Below are positions 1 to 9,159 of a DNA stretch of 64,000 nucleotides, piece after piece. A program made the position numbers and the translations under genes. Numbering within the stretch: position 1 is the stretch's first letter; the number at the start of each line of letters is the position of its first letter. The notes below the pieces were generated by a model, which worked only from the letters and a program-made list of their open reading frames with translations, was not told the origin of the DNA and did not search any database. Source of the stretch: JAJYKC01 sp963823105 (GTDB lineage Bacteria; Acidobacteriota; Terriglobia; Bryobacterales; Bryobacteraceae); the NCBI GenBank assembly GCA_963823105.1, contig CAWGKC010000001.1, positions 662,072-726,071 on the forward strand. The letters are read 5' to 3'.

Positions 1-10
1 GGGATCCGCC

Positions 11-2027
11 GTGGCCGCGCTCTATGGTTGCGTCGTATTTCTGAGCGCGTTTCTGCTGTTTCTGATTCAGCCGGTCTTCGCGAAGTTGATTCTGCCGTGG
101 TATGGCGGCTCGGCGGCGGTGTGGACGGTGTGTCTGGTGTTCTTTCAGACCGTGTTGCTGGGCGGATACGTTTACGCGCACGTCCTCACCCGGCGGCTGC
201 GGGCGCGCGGGCAGGCGATCCTCCATACGGCGCTGCTGGCGACGGCGGTGTGTCTGTTGCCGGCGATGCCGGGCCCGCGATGGAAGCCGGCGGGCGGAGA
301 CGACCCGGCGTTGGGGATTTTGACGGTATTGACGGCGGTGTTGGGACTGCCGTATTTTCTCCTGGCCGCGACGAGCCCGCTGGTGCAGAGTTGGTACGCG
401 CGCGGGGAGGCGAACGCGCGGCCGTACCGCCTCTTCGCGCTGTCGAACGTCGCTGCGCTGGCGGCGTTGATGGCCTATCCGTTTTGGATCGAGCCGAGAA
501 TGGCCACGCGCACGCAGGATTGGATCTGGTCCGGAGGGTTCGTGGCGTTCGCGATTCTGTGCGCGGCGGCGGCGTGGGTGCGGAGGCCGGAGCCCAGCCC
601 GCCGATTCGGGGCGCGGAGCCGGCAATCGGGCGGCGGCTGGCGTGGGTCGCGTTGGCGGCGGGCGGCTCGGCGATGCTGCTGGCGATCACCAATCAGCTT
701 ACCGCGAATGTCGCGGCGGTTCCGTTTCTGTGGATTCTTCCGCTGGCGTTGTATTTGACGACGTTCATTTTGTGCTTCGAGGGAAGACAATTTTATCGCC
801 GCGGGTCTGGTTCTGCGGTTGATGGCGGTCGCGATCGGCTCGGCCGGTTATGCCATCTACGACATTCAGGTGAGCGAGGCGATTCTGGTGGCGGCGCCGG
901 TGTTTCTCGGCACGCTTTTCGTTTGCTGTATGTTCTGCCACGGCGAGTTGAGCCGGTTGAAGCCGGAGGAAGGGAACCTGACCGGGTTCTACATCTCGAT
1001 CGCGCTGGGCGGCGCGTTGGGGGCGGTGTTCGTAGGGCTTGTGGCGCCGGTGGTGTTCGCGGGCGTTTACGAGTTGCCGTTCACGCTGGCCTTCGTGGCG
1101 GGCCTGGCGTTGTGGGCGACGTGGAGAGACGGATGGTCCCAACGGATGCTGTGGACGGTGGCGGCGGCGGCGATGGCGCTGGTATTCGCGATGCAGGTAA
1201 ACGGTTACCGGAAGGGATCGATGATTCAGATGCGCAGCTTCTACGGAGCGCTGCGCGTGGTGCGGACGACTCGGATGGGATCGGAAGTGCGGACGCTCTT
1301 TCATGGGACCGTGCAGCACGGGTCCCAGTACTTCGCTCACGGAGAGCGGATGGTCCCGACGAGTTACTACGGGCTGAATTCGGGCGTCGGGCTGGCGTTG
1401 CGTTCGTTCGACGGCGCGCCGAAGCGCGTGGGCGTGATCGGGCTGGGAGCTGGCACGCTGGCGGCCTACGGGCGGACGGGCGACGATTTTCATTTTTACG
1501 AGATCAACCCGCAGGTGCTGGCGCTGGCGAATTCGTTTTTTTCTTATTTGCGCGAGACGCGGGCGCGGACGGAGGTGACGCTGGGCGATGGGCGGCTCGC
1601 GCTTGAACGCGAGCGGGCGCCGGCGTTCGACGTTCTGGTGGTGGACGCGTTTTCGGGCGACGCGATTCCGGTGCATCTGCTGACGCGGGAGGCTTTCGCG
1701 TTGTATTTTCGCCATTTGACGGCGAAGGGAATTCTGGCCGTTCACGTGTCGAATCAATATCTGGATCTGGCTCCGGTGGCGGGGCAATTGGCTGCGCTCG
1801 ATGGCAGGCGCGCAGTGCTGATTCGCACGCCGAAGGACGAGGATCTGCTTCAGTCGGCCGCGGATTGGGTTTTGATTACGCGGAATACGGAGTTCCTGGA
1901 AACGCCGGATATCGCGATCGCTTCGCGGGAAATTCCGCCGCGGGCGGGGCTACGGCCCTGGACGGACGATTACAACGATTTGTTCCAGGTGCTGCGCCCG
2001 ATGCTGCGAATGGAAGCGAAGCGGTGA
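11..2027 (+). CDS. Fused membrane / spermidine synthase-like protein (frame-broken at ~804)
   Basis: The N-terminal part (from GTG 11) is a block of hydrophobic segments with the family signature FLIQPVFAKLILPWYGGSAA. The C-terminal part is a Rossmann methyltransferase-like domain with the SAM/aminopropyl-donor loop GLGAGTLAAYG, an acidic EINP and the VVDAFSGDAIP catalytic-Asp region typical of spermidine-synthase-like proteins. The two halves lie in different frames: YRRG is followed by a one-base shift to LVLRLMAVAIG at about 800-806 (one extra base in CGCGGGTCTGG). Joined, the protein is about 670 residues. The frame stays open to the window edge, so a few N-terminal residues may lie upstream. 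A true polyamine substrate is not implied; most such fusions are uncharacterised. It converges with the next gene, leaving 6 nt between the two stops. Confidence 0.8.
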
Positions 2028-2033
2028 CGGGCT

Positions 2034-3719
2034 TCAGGCGCGCTTTTCCTTGAGCAATCCGACTTTGTGCAGGATGCGCCGGACTTTTTTCGGCGAGATC
2101 GAAAGCCGCGCGGCGACGCGGGCGATTTTGCGATCCTCGCGCTCCCAGATTTTGGGGATGATAAGCTCGGCGAACTCGTCGGAGATCTGGCGGAAAGTCT
2201 TCTCGCCAACGGCGCCCTGGCTCCAGGCGCGAAGGGTGGCGTCGATGCTGCCGGTGACGAGAAGTTTCGATTTCAACGCCTGGAGTTCATCCCACAGGTA
2301 ATCGTAGTCGTCGGGTTTCAGCAGCGCCGAAGCCTGGCTGCAGCACTGGGAAGCGGCGTCGCGGGAATTGAAGAACGGAAGGCAAAGGGTGAGGCCCTCC
2401 CACGTATAGGCGCGGGCGAGCAGCCAGCGGTTTTGCGTGTGTTTGGCGGCTTCGACGGCGTCGCGGGCGAATTCGCGCGCGAGTTGAGCGTGGCGTCCGG
2501 GGTGGGAGCCTTCCTCGATGCCTTCGTCGAGCTTGGCGTGCTCGATCATGCATTGCAGGATGCGGGCGCGCGACATGAGAATGTAGTCCTGTTTCTGATG
2601 GCCTAGCTCGTGCGCGAGGTTGGCTTCCGAGCCGGCCTGGTCGAGTTCGCCCCCATCGAGGAACAGATACCCTCGGTCGATGTGGACCGTGCCGGCGCCG
2701 CGATGGTGGTGGTGAAGAAGGTAGATGCCGGCCGCTTCGGAGAGGTGAGCTAGGGACTGCTGGCGCAGTTCCTCGAAGCGGCGCCGGTAGCCGGCCTCCG
2801 ACGCCGCGTCTTCGGAGGTGACGCCGTTGCCCACTCCGCGCGAGGCGTCCTTGCGGCGCCGGGTGACCGCGGTATCGACGCGTCTGCGGATCTGTAGGGC
2901 GATGAGGCGTTTGACGGTGGCAATGTTGACGAGCGTGCGGGCGTAGTTGCGATGGCGCGGATCGCGGCGTAGGTAAAGAGCGATAGCTTTTCCGAAATGT
3001 TCGAGGGCGGCGTCGTGGCGTCCTTCGCGGCGGGCCATGCGGCCGTAAGCGGACTGGATATTGCCGAGGGTGATGAAGTCGTCGGTCTCCTCCAGCACGG
3101 CCTCGGCTTCCTGCAGCGTGCGCAGGGACTCTTTGTATTTGCCCTTTTGGAAATACAGCCAGCTTTCCAGCGTGCGCATAACGGCCGCGGTGGGCGCATG
3201 GCCGAGATCGAGGGCGAGGTTCCGTCCGCGGACGGTGTTTTCAAGCGCGTCGTCGTATTCTGCCTGGTAGCGGCGGCAGCGGCCTTTCCAGAAATAAGCG
3301 AGCGCGAGCAGTTCTTTCCCCGCCGCTTCCTCGCCGGCCGACAGGATGAAATCGAAATGGCGGACGGCGTCCTCGGGATTTTCGTCCGACATGGTGACGA
3401 CGCCTTCGGCCAGGCGCAATTGCAGGTAGTCGACCAGGGGCAGTTGAGAACGGCAGGCGGAAGGGAAGCGTGCGAGCAGGTCCTTCACCATATCTTCGCT
3501 GCCGTAGCCGACGTCGACCCAGCGCGCGAGCGCGGCGAGGCAGGCCGCGGCGCCGGGCATGGAACCGTCTAGGGTGTCGATGACGGCGCGGTGGGAGTCA
3601 AGATAATCGATGCCGCTCGAAACGCGGCGCGCTTCGACGTCGTCCCGAAGACGCTCGACAAATTCACGGCGCGCGGCGGGGGTAACCGCGCCGGGCGAAG
3701 GGACTGCGAGTCGTGCCAT
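2034..3719 (-). CDS. TPR-repeat protein with C-terminal Fis-type HTH
   Basis: 561 residues. The middle (about 130-450) is helical with TPR-like spacing of A/G/Y residues (for example ALAYFWKGRCRRYQAEYDDA and AYGRMARREGRHDAALEHF). The last 40 residues, REDRKIARVAARLSISPKKV and onward, form a Fis-like helix-turn-helix of the kind found at the end of NtrC proteins. No receiver or AAA+ domain is visible. It starts 9 nt after the stop of the malate synthase gene on the same strand, so the two are probably cotranscribed. By context it may regulate glyoxylate metabolism, but that is inference. A protein-protein scaffold with DNA binding is the safest reading. Confidence 0.75.
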   Translation of the reverse strand: MARLAVPSPGAVTPAARREFVERLRDDVEARRVSSGIDYLDSHRAVIDTLDGSMPGAAACLAALARWVDVGYGSEDMVKDLLARFPSACRSQLPLVDYLQLRLAEGVVTMSDENPEDAVRHFDFILSAGEEAAGKELLALAYFWKGRCRRYQAEYDDALENTVRGRNLALDLGHAPTAAVMRTLESWLYFQKGKYKESLRTLQEAEAVLEETDDFITLGNIQSAYGRMARREGRHDAALEHFGKAIALYLRRDPRHRNYARTLVNIATVKRLIALQIRRRVDTAVTRRRKDASRGVGNGVTSEDAASEAGYRRRFEELRQQSLAHLSEAAGIYLLHHHHRGAGTVHIDRGYLFLDGGELDQAGSEANLAHELGHQKQDYILMSRARILQCMIEHAKLDEGIEEGSHPGRHAQLAREFARDAVEAAKHTQNRWLLARAYTWEGLTLCLPFFNSRDAASQCCSQASALLKPDDYDYLWDELQALKSKLLVTGSIDATLRAWSQGAVGEKTFRQISDEFAELIIPKIWEREDRKIARVAARLSISPKKVRRILHKVGLLKEKRA

Positions 3720-3728
3720 GGGTGTCGC

Positions 3729-5327
3729 TTAATCCAGTTCGTCGTAGGCGGCGAGGGTGAGGAATGGCGGGAATCGCTTGGCCGCGAGCAGCCCGTCGAA
3801 AAGGACGGCGGCGGCGTGGAAACGGCTCTCCTCGAAACCGGCCACGCCGAGCGTGGCGCGCAATTTGTCCATTCGTTCGTGGAGCGCGCGCTGGACAACG
3901 GCGGAGGTGACGGCCTCTCCGGTATCCATTTTCGCCGCATGCCGGACCCATTGCCAGATCTGCGCGCGGCAGATTTCGGCGGTGGCCGCGTCTTCCATTA
4001 AGTTATAAATCGGGACGCAGCCCGAACCGCGCAACCAGGCTTCGAGATACTGCAAACCGACGTCGATATTCCAACGCAGGCCCTCCTCGGTGATGCTTCC
4101 GGCGGGAACGGCCAGCAGGTCCGCGGCGGCGATGTGGACGGCGCCGCGGGGAACGGCGATCTGGTTCGGCGTCTTCATGTGCTCGTCGAAGACGGCCTTC
4201 GCGATGGGAACGAGGCCGGGATGGGCCACCCAGGTGCCGTCGTGGCCGAGGCCCACTTCGCGGAGTTTGTCGAGGCGCACTTTTTCAAGGGCGCGGCCGT
4301 TGGCTTGCGGATCGTTCTTGATGGGCACTTGCGCAGCCATGCCGCCCATGGCGTGGATGCCGCGGCGGTGGCAGGTTTGGATGAGCAGTTGAACGTAGGA
4401 GTGGAGGAAATGGCGGTCCATCGTCACCTCCGCGCGGTTGGGAAGTACGAATTCCGGACGCTCGCTGAATTTTTTGATGAAGCTGAAGATGTAGTCCCAG
4501 CGGCCGCAGTTGAGGCCGGCGGAGTGATCGCGCAGCTCGTACAGAATCTCATCCATCTCGAACGCGGCGACGATGGTTTCGATGAGGACGGTGGCGCGGA
4601 TCGTGCCGCGAGGGATGCCGAGCGAGTCCTGCGCGGCCAGAAATACGTCGTTCCAAAGGCGGGCTTCGAGGTGGCTTTCAAGTTTCGGCAAATAGAAATA
4701 GGGACCGGCGCCGCGGGCGATCAGTTCAGCGGCGTTGTGGAAGAAATAGAGGCCGAAATCGAAGAGCGAGGCGGAAATGGGCTGGCCGTCGACATGGAAA
4801 TGTTTCTCGATCAGATGCCAGCCGCGGGGCCGGACCATGAGCACGGCGGTTTTTTCGGCGAGCGAGTAGTGCTTGCCTTCGGGGCTCGTGAAGGAGATGG
4901 TGCGGCGGACCGCGTCGCGGAGGTTGATTTGGCCTTCGATGTTGTTGGCCCAGGTGGGAGAATTGGCGTCCTCGAGATCGGCCATGAAGACGTTGGCGCC
5001 GCTGTTGAGGGCGTTGATGACCATTTTGCGATCCACCGGGCCGGTGATTTCTACGCGGCGGTCTTCGAGCTTCGGCGGGATCGGGGCGACCGTCCATTCC
5101 GCGTCGCGCAGTGCCCGCGTTTCGGCGAGGAAGTCCGGGAGAGCGCCCGCATCGAGCGCGCGCTGGCGTTCGTCGCGTTGGGCGAGCAACTCCCGGCGGC
5201 GAGGTTCGAACTGGCGGGCGAGGCCGGCGAGGAAGGCGCAGGCTTCCGCCGTAAGAACCTGAGATTCAAGAGGATGAGCGGGAGCGTGAGCGGTGAAAGG
5301 GCGGGAATCGACTTGGGTTCCGGACAT
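3729..5327 (-). CDS. aceB: Malate synthase A
   Basis: Condenses glyoxylate with acetyl-CoA to malate in the glyoxylate shunt. 532 residues from ATG 5327, matching the usual AceB length of about 533; an upstream in-frame start at 5357 would add ten atypical residues. Visible family blocks are FMADLEDANSPTW (about 114-126), the catalytic Arg in VLMVRPRGW (about 166), GRWDYIFSFIKK (about 275), MGGMAAQVPIKNDP, DGTWVAHPGL and the catalytic Asp in NLMEDAATAEI (about 446). No isocitrate lyase is present in the window, so the partner enzyme must be elsewhere. It is followed directly by the TPR/HTH gene. Confidence 0.95.
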   Translation of the reverse strand: MSGTQVDSRPFTAHAPAHPLESQVLTAEACAFLAGLARQFEPRRRELLAQRDERQRALDAGALPDFLAETRALRDAEWTVAPIPPKLEDRRVEITGPVDRKMVINALNSGANVFMADLEDANSPTWANNIEGQINLRDAVRRTISFTSPEGKHYSLAEKTAVLMVRPRGWHLIEKHFHVDGQPISASLFDFGLYFFHNAAELIARGAGPYFYLPKLESHLEARLWNDVFLAAQDSLGIPRGTIRATVLIETIVAAFEMDEILYELRDHSAGLNCGRWDYIFSFIKKFSERPEFVLPNRAEVTMDRHFLHSYVQLLIQTCHRRGIHAMGGMAAQVPIKNDPQANGRALEKVRLDKLREVGLGHDGTWVAHPGLVPIAKAVFDEHMKTPNQIAVPRGAVHIAAADLLAVPAGSITEEGLRWNIDVGLQYLEAWLRGSGCVPIYNLMEDAATAEICRAQIWQWVRHAAKMDTGEAVTSAVVQRALHERMDKLRATLGVAGFEESRFHAAAVLFDGLLAAKRFPPFLTLAAYDELD

Positions 5328-5478
5328 GAAGGTGGCTGTGGCCTCGATTAAAATCATTATGGCAGAGTCCGGCCAATTTGTCCCTGAGCCGGGTCAAATT
5401 GCCCTGGGTCGACGAAATCGTCCGGCAATTGGGCGGATAGGACGGATTGACCCACCGATCCAATGCGGACGGGACGAT

Positions 5479-5508
5479 TTGAACTATTCAAAGCAATCTG
5501 GTTACAGT
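5479..5508 (+). promoter_or_regulatory. Candidate promoter with overlapping inverted repeat
   Basis: TTGAAC (5479-5484), an 18-nt spacer and TACAGT (5503-5508) give a plausible sigma70 promoter for the adenylate kinase gene at 5553. A perfect inverted repeat TTTGAA-CTA-TTCAAA (5478-5492) overlaps the -35 box and could be an operator. The rest of the 5328-5552 gap holds nothing else I recognise. Confidence 0.4.
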
Positions 5509-5552
5509 AACATTTAGGGATTTGTTGGCCTTCTGCGGGGACGGGGCGATTT

Positions 5553-6263
5553 ATGGAATTGGGGATTCTTTTCGACGAAATGCAGGTGCGGCGTGCGGCG
5601 CATGCGCGCGTCCTGATCCTGTTGGGCGCGCCGGGCAGCGGGAAGGGGACGCAGGGGGCGTTCTTGCGCCGGGAGTTGGGAATTCCGTCGATTTCGACCG
5701 GGGAAATCCTGCGATCGGAGGCGTCTTCCGGCTCCGCATTGGGCGAGCGGCTGCGGAAGTTGCTGGCCGGCGGTGAACTGGTACATGACGAGATTGTGAA
5801 CCGTGTGGTGGCAAAACGGCTGGCGGAGCCGGACTGCGTGGATGGGTTTTTGTTGGATGGTTATCCCAGGTCGGTGGCGCAAGCGGAGTTTCTGACGTGG
5901 CTCCTGCTGGAATCGGGATTTCCGGAGCCGGCGGTCCTGCACTTGGATGTGGCGCCGGAGGCGATCGTCAATCGCCTGGCCGGGCGGCGGCAGTGCCCGG
6001 TTTGCGGGCGGATCTATAATGTGTCGTTCCAGCCGCCGCGAGTGGACGGGGTTTGCGACGACGACGGCGCTGCGCTGGTTCAGCGGGCCGACGATCGGGA
6101 CGAGGTGATTCACGAACGGCTGGCGGTCTACGAGAAAGCGACGAAACCGATCGTCGATTATTATCGAGCCGGGGATTACCATCGCGTGGATGCGAGCGGA
6201 AGCGAAGCGGCGGTGCGGGAAGAGATCGAACAGGCGCTGGCGCTGGTTCCGGTGGCGCGGTAG
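5553..6263 (+). CDS. adk: Adenylate kinase (nucleoside monophosphate kinase)
   Basis: Transfers phosphate from ATP to AMP. 236 residues. The P-loop GAPGSGKGTQG sits at about 25-35, the NMP-binding part contains ISTGEILR, and DGYPRSVAQAEF is the conserved DG(F/Y)PR block. The lid has the zinc-type pattern CPVCGRIYN ... VCDDDG, giving three Cys and one Asp, as in zinc-binding lids of Gram-positive and many other adenylate kinases. The roughly 18-residue extension before the P-loop is unusual; an internal start at Met10 is possible. It stands alone here, away from the ribosomal-protein/secY cluster where adk normally sits, so it is probably a second copy. Confidence 0.9.
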   Translation: MELGILFDEMQVRRAAHARVLILLGAPGSGKGTQGAFLRRELGIPSISTGEILRSEASSGSALGERLRKLLAGGELVHDEIVNRVVAKRLAEPDCVDGFLLDGYPRSVAQAEFLTWLLLESGFPEPAVLHLDVAPEAIVNRLAGRRQCPVCGRIYNVSFQPPRVDGVCDDDGAALVQRADDRDEVIHERLAVYEKATKPIVDYYRAGDYHRVDASGSEAAVREEIEQALALVPVAR

Positions 6264-6290
6264 GCGGGGCGAGCCGCAAGTTCCTTCGAT

Positions 6291-7028
6291 TCAGAACCGC
6301 CCTCGGAGCATCCGCTTGCGCCGCTCGGGAGGGAAGCGCTCGATCGCGTATCGGAGCGCGGTTCGGGGCATCGCGGCGTAGTGGCTCCGCAGGAACGCGA
6401 GCAGTTGCGGGCGGGCCACTTTGCCCACTTCGCGCAGCGCCCAGCCGACGGCCTTGTGGATGAGGTCGTGCGAATCGGTGAGCAGGATCGCGGCGATGCG
6501 GAGCGCGTCGTCCACTTCGCCCTTTTTGATGAGTGGGAGAGTCGCGACCATCGCGATGCGCCGCTCCCACACGCTTTCCGAGCGGGCGAGAACGTCCAGA
6601 AATTCCCGGGTTCCGACGCTCAGGCGATGTCCAACGATCGCCGGGGCCGAGCCATCGACGAGGTCCCAATTATTGATGCGGGAGGTGTGGCTGAGATAGA
6701 AGTCGAAAATTTCGCCGCGCCGTTCGGGCGTCGCGCGCTTGTGCTGCGCCACCAGGATCTCCAACGCGATCGAGCGGTGTTCGTGAAAGGAGGATTCGAG
6801 CAGCCGATGAATATCGCCATCGGTGAGGGCGACATAGCGATGGGCGATCTTTCGCTGGACGGGCGTGGAGATGCCGAGGAAACGGTCGCCCGCGCCGTAT
6901 TCGCCGGGGCCGGTTTTGAAAAATCGCGCCGAGCCGAGCGCGCGGTGTGGATCGGCGGCGGCGGCGAGTTCGCCCTTTAATTGCGCCAGCGTTCGCCGCG
7001 GCGGAAGGGCTGAAGGCCGCGATTTCAT
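6291..7028 (-). CDS. DNA alkylation repair protein, AlkD family
   Basis: 245 residues made of ALK/HEAT-type helical repeats. Family blocks are YVALTDGDIHRLLESSFHEH, INNWDLVDGSAPAIVG, SVWERRIAMVATLPLIKKG, LIHKAVGWALREVGK and TALRYAIERFPPERRKRML. AlkD proteins remove bulky or cationic alkylated bases without base flipping. The NNWDLVD and KAVGWALREVG blocks are the clearest diagnostic pieces. It ends 27 nt from the adk stop (convergent) and starts next to the HigA stop on the same strand, although cotranscription with the toxin-antitoxin genes may be accidental. Confidence 0.85.
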   Translation of the reverse strand: MKSRPSALPPRRTLAQLKGELAAAADPHRALGSARFFKTGPGEYGAGDRFLGISTPVQRKIAHRYVALTDGDIHRLLESSFHEHRSIALEILVAQHKRATPERRGEIFDFYLSHTSRINNWDLVDGSAPAIVGHRLSVGTREFLDVLARSESVWERRIAMVATLPLIKKGEVDDALRIAAILLTDSHDLIHKAVGWALREVGKVARPQLLAFLRSHYAAMPRTALRYAIERFPPERRKRMLRGRF

Positions 7029-7029
7029 C

Positions 7030-7335
7030 TCAACTGGCCCGCGGGAGGACCTCGGCTTCGATCCTGGCGAGGGTTTTGTCGCGAGCGAGATCCAATTCGT
7101 AATCCTGCTGAAGACCGAGCCAAAGCTCCGGGGAAGTGCCGAAGTAGCGCGCCAGCCGCAGCGACATTTGCGCGCTTATCCCGCGTTTTTCGTTGACGAT
7201 TCCGGAGATATGGTTCGGCGGTACGTGGAGCGCTCGCGCCAATGCGTTCCTCGACAGCGCTAGAGGCGTCAAGAAATCCTCGCGAAGGAATTCGCCGGGG
7301 TGTACTGGGGTCAGTTTGATTTTCTTGCCTGCCAT
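7030..7335 (-). CDS. higA: Antitoxin HigA (XRE-family HTH)
   Basis: 101 residues. The opening LTPVHPGEFLREDFL is the HigA/VapI family signature. It is followed by an XRE helix-turn-helix (LALSRNALARALHVPPNHIS) and the dimerisation stretch MSLRLARYFGTSPELWLGLQ. It binds and neutralises the toxin encoded directly upstream and autoregulates the operon. The gene starts 15 nt after the higB stop, giving the toxin-first order that is typical for higBA and unlike most other type II systems. Confidence 0.93.
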   Translation of the reverse strand: MAGKKIKLTPVHPGEFLREDFLTPLALSRNALARALHVPPNHISGIVNEKRGISAQMSLRLARYFGTSPELWLGLQQDYELDLARDKTLARIEAEVLPRAS

Positions 7336-7350
7336 TTCGTCCTCCTTCAG

Positions 7351-7629
7351 TTAATGGTAGTCCGTCAGTTCCACATCGTGAGCGTCGCCCCGTTCCCAAC
7401 GGAAGCAGATTCTGTATTGGTCGTTCACGCGGACGCTATACTGTCCGGCGCGGTTTCCCTTGAGCGCCTCAAGCCGATTTCCAGGAAGCGCCCGTAAATC
7501 GCCCAGCGTCTTCGCACGATGCAGTAGTCGAAGCCGCCGCAACGCCACGCGGGCGATCGCTCCCCAGCGGCGAGACCCCTTGCGGTCAAAGAGCGACTCC
7601 GTCTCGCGGTCCGCGAACGTTCGGATCAT
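7351..7629 (-). CDS. higB: Toxin HigB (RelE/ParE-like)
   Basis: 92 residues of the HigB/RelE fold: MIRTFADRETESLFDRKGSR at the N-terminus, LEALKGNRAGQYSVRVNDQY in the middle and ICFRWERGDAHDVELTDYH at the end. The R-V-N-D-Q-Y-R-I pattern and the C-terminal V-E-L-T-D-Y-H are typical. HigB toxins cleave mRNA in the ribosomal A site. The C-terminal tail and catalytic region look complete, so the toxin is probably active. It forms an operon with higA and has a palindromic operator just upstream. Confidence 0.92.
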   Translation of the reverse strand: MIRTFADRETESLFDRKGSRRWGAIARVALRRLRLLHRAKTLGDLRALPGNRLEALKGNRAGQYSVRVNDQYRICFRWERGDAHDVELTDYH

Positions 7630-7637
7630 TCGTTGGC

Positions 7638-7656
7638 TATTATTCCATCGATAATA
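7638..7656 (-). promoter_or_regulatory. Probable HigA operator / higBA promoter
   Basis: Inverted repeat TATTAT-N7-ATAATA lies 8 nt upstream of the higB start. Its outer arm can serve as a -10 box on the minus strand. AT-rich palindromes at this position are typical autoregulatory sites of HigA/XRE antitoxins. It stands out in otherwise GC-rich DNA. Confidence 0.55.
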
Positions 7657-7755
7657 CCAAGACTGTGCTGCGACCTGAAAGCCACGAGGGTCCTTTGGAG
7701 TCCGAACTATGACCGAAAAACCGGCCTCGCCGCTGCAATATACTTGTCGGTGTCC

Positions 7756-9108
7756 ATGAAAACGATCGGACGGCGAAATGTATTGCGGGCGATAGGAACA
7801 GCGGTGGGCGGGCTGGCGGCGCGGCGAGAGATGGCGGCTCAGGAGGCGGTGGAAAAAGCCACGCGAGGCACGCCCTCGCCGAAGATTCGCGACGTGCGGG
7901 TCATCGCCACGGCGCCCGCGGGGTCGCGTTTAGTGGTCGTGCGCATCGATACGGACCAGGATGGGTTGCACGGCTACGGTTGCGCGACGTTCACGCAACG
8001 CGCCGATGTGGTGATCACCGCGGTGGAAAAATATTTGAAACCGTTCCTGATGGGCAAGCCGGCGGACCGCATCGAGGACACTTGGGAGGCCTGCTACGCC
8101 AGCTCCTACTGGCGCAATGGGCCGGTGCTGAACAACGCCATCAGCGGCGTGGATATGGCGCTGTGGGACATCAAAGGGCGGCAGGCGGGGATGCCGGTGT
8201 ATCAATTGCTGGGCGGGAAATGCCGCGAGGCGGCGGGATGTTACACCCACGCCGGGGGCGCGGAGATCGCCGAGACGATCGATAGCGCGCGTCGGATTAT
8301 GGCGCAAGGTTTCCGCTATGTTCGGGTGCAGGTGGGCGTGCCGGGGATGGCCGGCTACGGCTCCTCGGCGGGGAAGAACCAGCGCGCGGGCCTTCATGCC
8401 GGGCCGGTGTTCGAGCCGGAGGCTTATATCAAGCGCGCGGTAGAGTTACTCGAAGCTTCGCGCAAGCAATTGGGCGACGAAGTGGAGTTACTCCACGACG
8501 TACACGAGCGCGTGGAGCCGATCCAGGCGGTGCGTTTGGCGAAAGCGGTGGAACCGTTCCGGCTGTTCTATCTCGAAGACGTGCTGTCGCCGGAGAACAT
8601 CGAATATTTCCGGATGATCCGCGAGCAATCGGCGACGCAACTGGCGATGGGCGAGTTATTCAACAGCCCGCACGAATGGACGCCGCTGATCAGCGGACGG
8701 CTGATCGATTTCGTGCGCATGCACGTATCGCAGACAGGAGGACTTACGCCGTGCCGGAAGATCGCCGCGATGGCGGAGATGTACGGCGTGCGGACGGCGT
8801 GGCATGGGCCGGGCGATCTGTCGCCGGTGGGAGTGGCGTGCAGCCTGGCGTTGGATCTTACTTGCCATAACTTCGGCGTGCAGGAATACACCGCGTTCAA
8901 TGAGCGCGTGCGCGAGGTGTTCGAAGGCGTGCCGGAGATGCGGGAGGGTTACTTGTACGCCAACGAAGCCCCGGGCTGGGGCATCGAAGTAAACGAGAAA
9001 GCGGCGGCGAAGTATCCTTACGGCACGTTCGAGAGCCCGACGGCGAAGGAACGCAACGGGGGGTGGGGCGAGATCCGGCGCAGCGACGGGACGATCATCC
9101 AGCAGTAA
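7756..9108 (+). CDS. Tat-exported enolase-superfamily protein (mannonate dehydratase / RspA-like)
   Basis: 450 residues from ATG 7756; the frame is open further upstream but that part is not protein-like. The N-terminus has a twin-arginine signal (GRRNVLRAIGTAVGGLAA). The body matches the ManD/RspA branch: NNAISGVDMALWDIKGRQAG, HDVHERVEPIQAVRLAKAVE, FYLEDVLSPE, RLIDFVRMHVSQTGGLTP and the strong signature RTAWHGPGDLSPVG, ending in CHNFGVQE. These supply the acidic metal ligands and the His/Asp catalytic residues. Family members dehydrate D-mannonate or related sugar acids, mostly in the cytoplasm; export is unusual and suggests a different sugar-acid substrate. Not part of a visible operon. 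Confidence 0.87.
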   Translation: MKTIGRRNVLRAIGTAVGGLAARREMAAQEAVEKATRGTPSPKIRDVRVIATAPAGSRLVVVRIDTDQDGLHGYGCATFTQRADVVITAVEKYLKPFLMGKPADRIEDTWEACYASSYWRNGPVLNNAISGVDMALWDIKGRQAGMPVYQLLGGKCREAAGCYTHAGGAEIAETIDSARRIMAQGFRYVRVQVGVPGMAGYGSSAGKNQRAGLHAGPVFEPEAYIKRAVELLEASRKQLGDEVELLHDVHERVEPIQAVRLAKAVEPFRLFYLEDVLSPENIEYFRMIREQSATQLAMGELFNSPHEWTPLISGRLIDFVRMHVSQTGGLTPCRKIAAMAEMYGVRTAWHGPGDLSPVGVACSLALDLTCHNFGVQEYTAFNERVREVFEGVPEMREGYLYANEAPGWGIEVNEKAAAKYPYGTFESPTAKERNGGWGEIRRSDGTIIQQ

Positions 9109-9159
9109 CTAGCCCGCAAAAGGCGCGCCGCATTCCATTCTGCGCGAGTTACTTAATCG

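Noticed and set aside
5201..5215. GGTTCGAA tRNA-like T-loop sequence
   Set aside because: Lies inside aceB with no acceptor or anticodon stem around it; no tRNA was found in the window.
9104..9153. AGTAACT / AGTTACT inverted repeat between convergent genes as a terminator
   Set aside because: The loop is 36 nt and no T-run follows on either strand.
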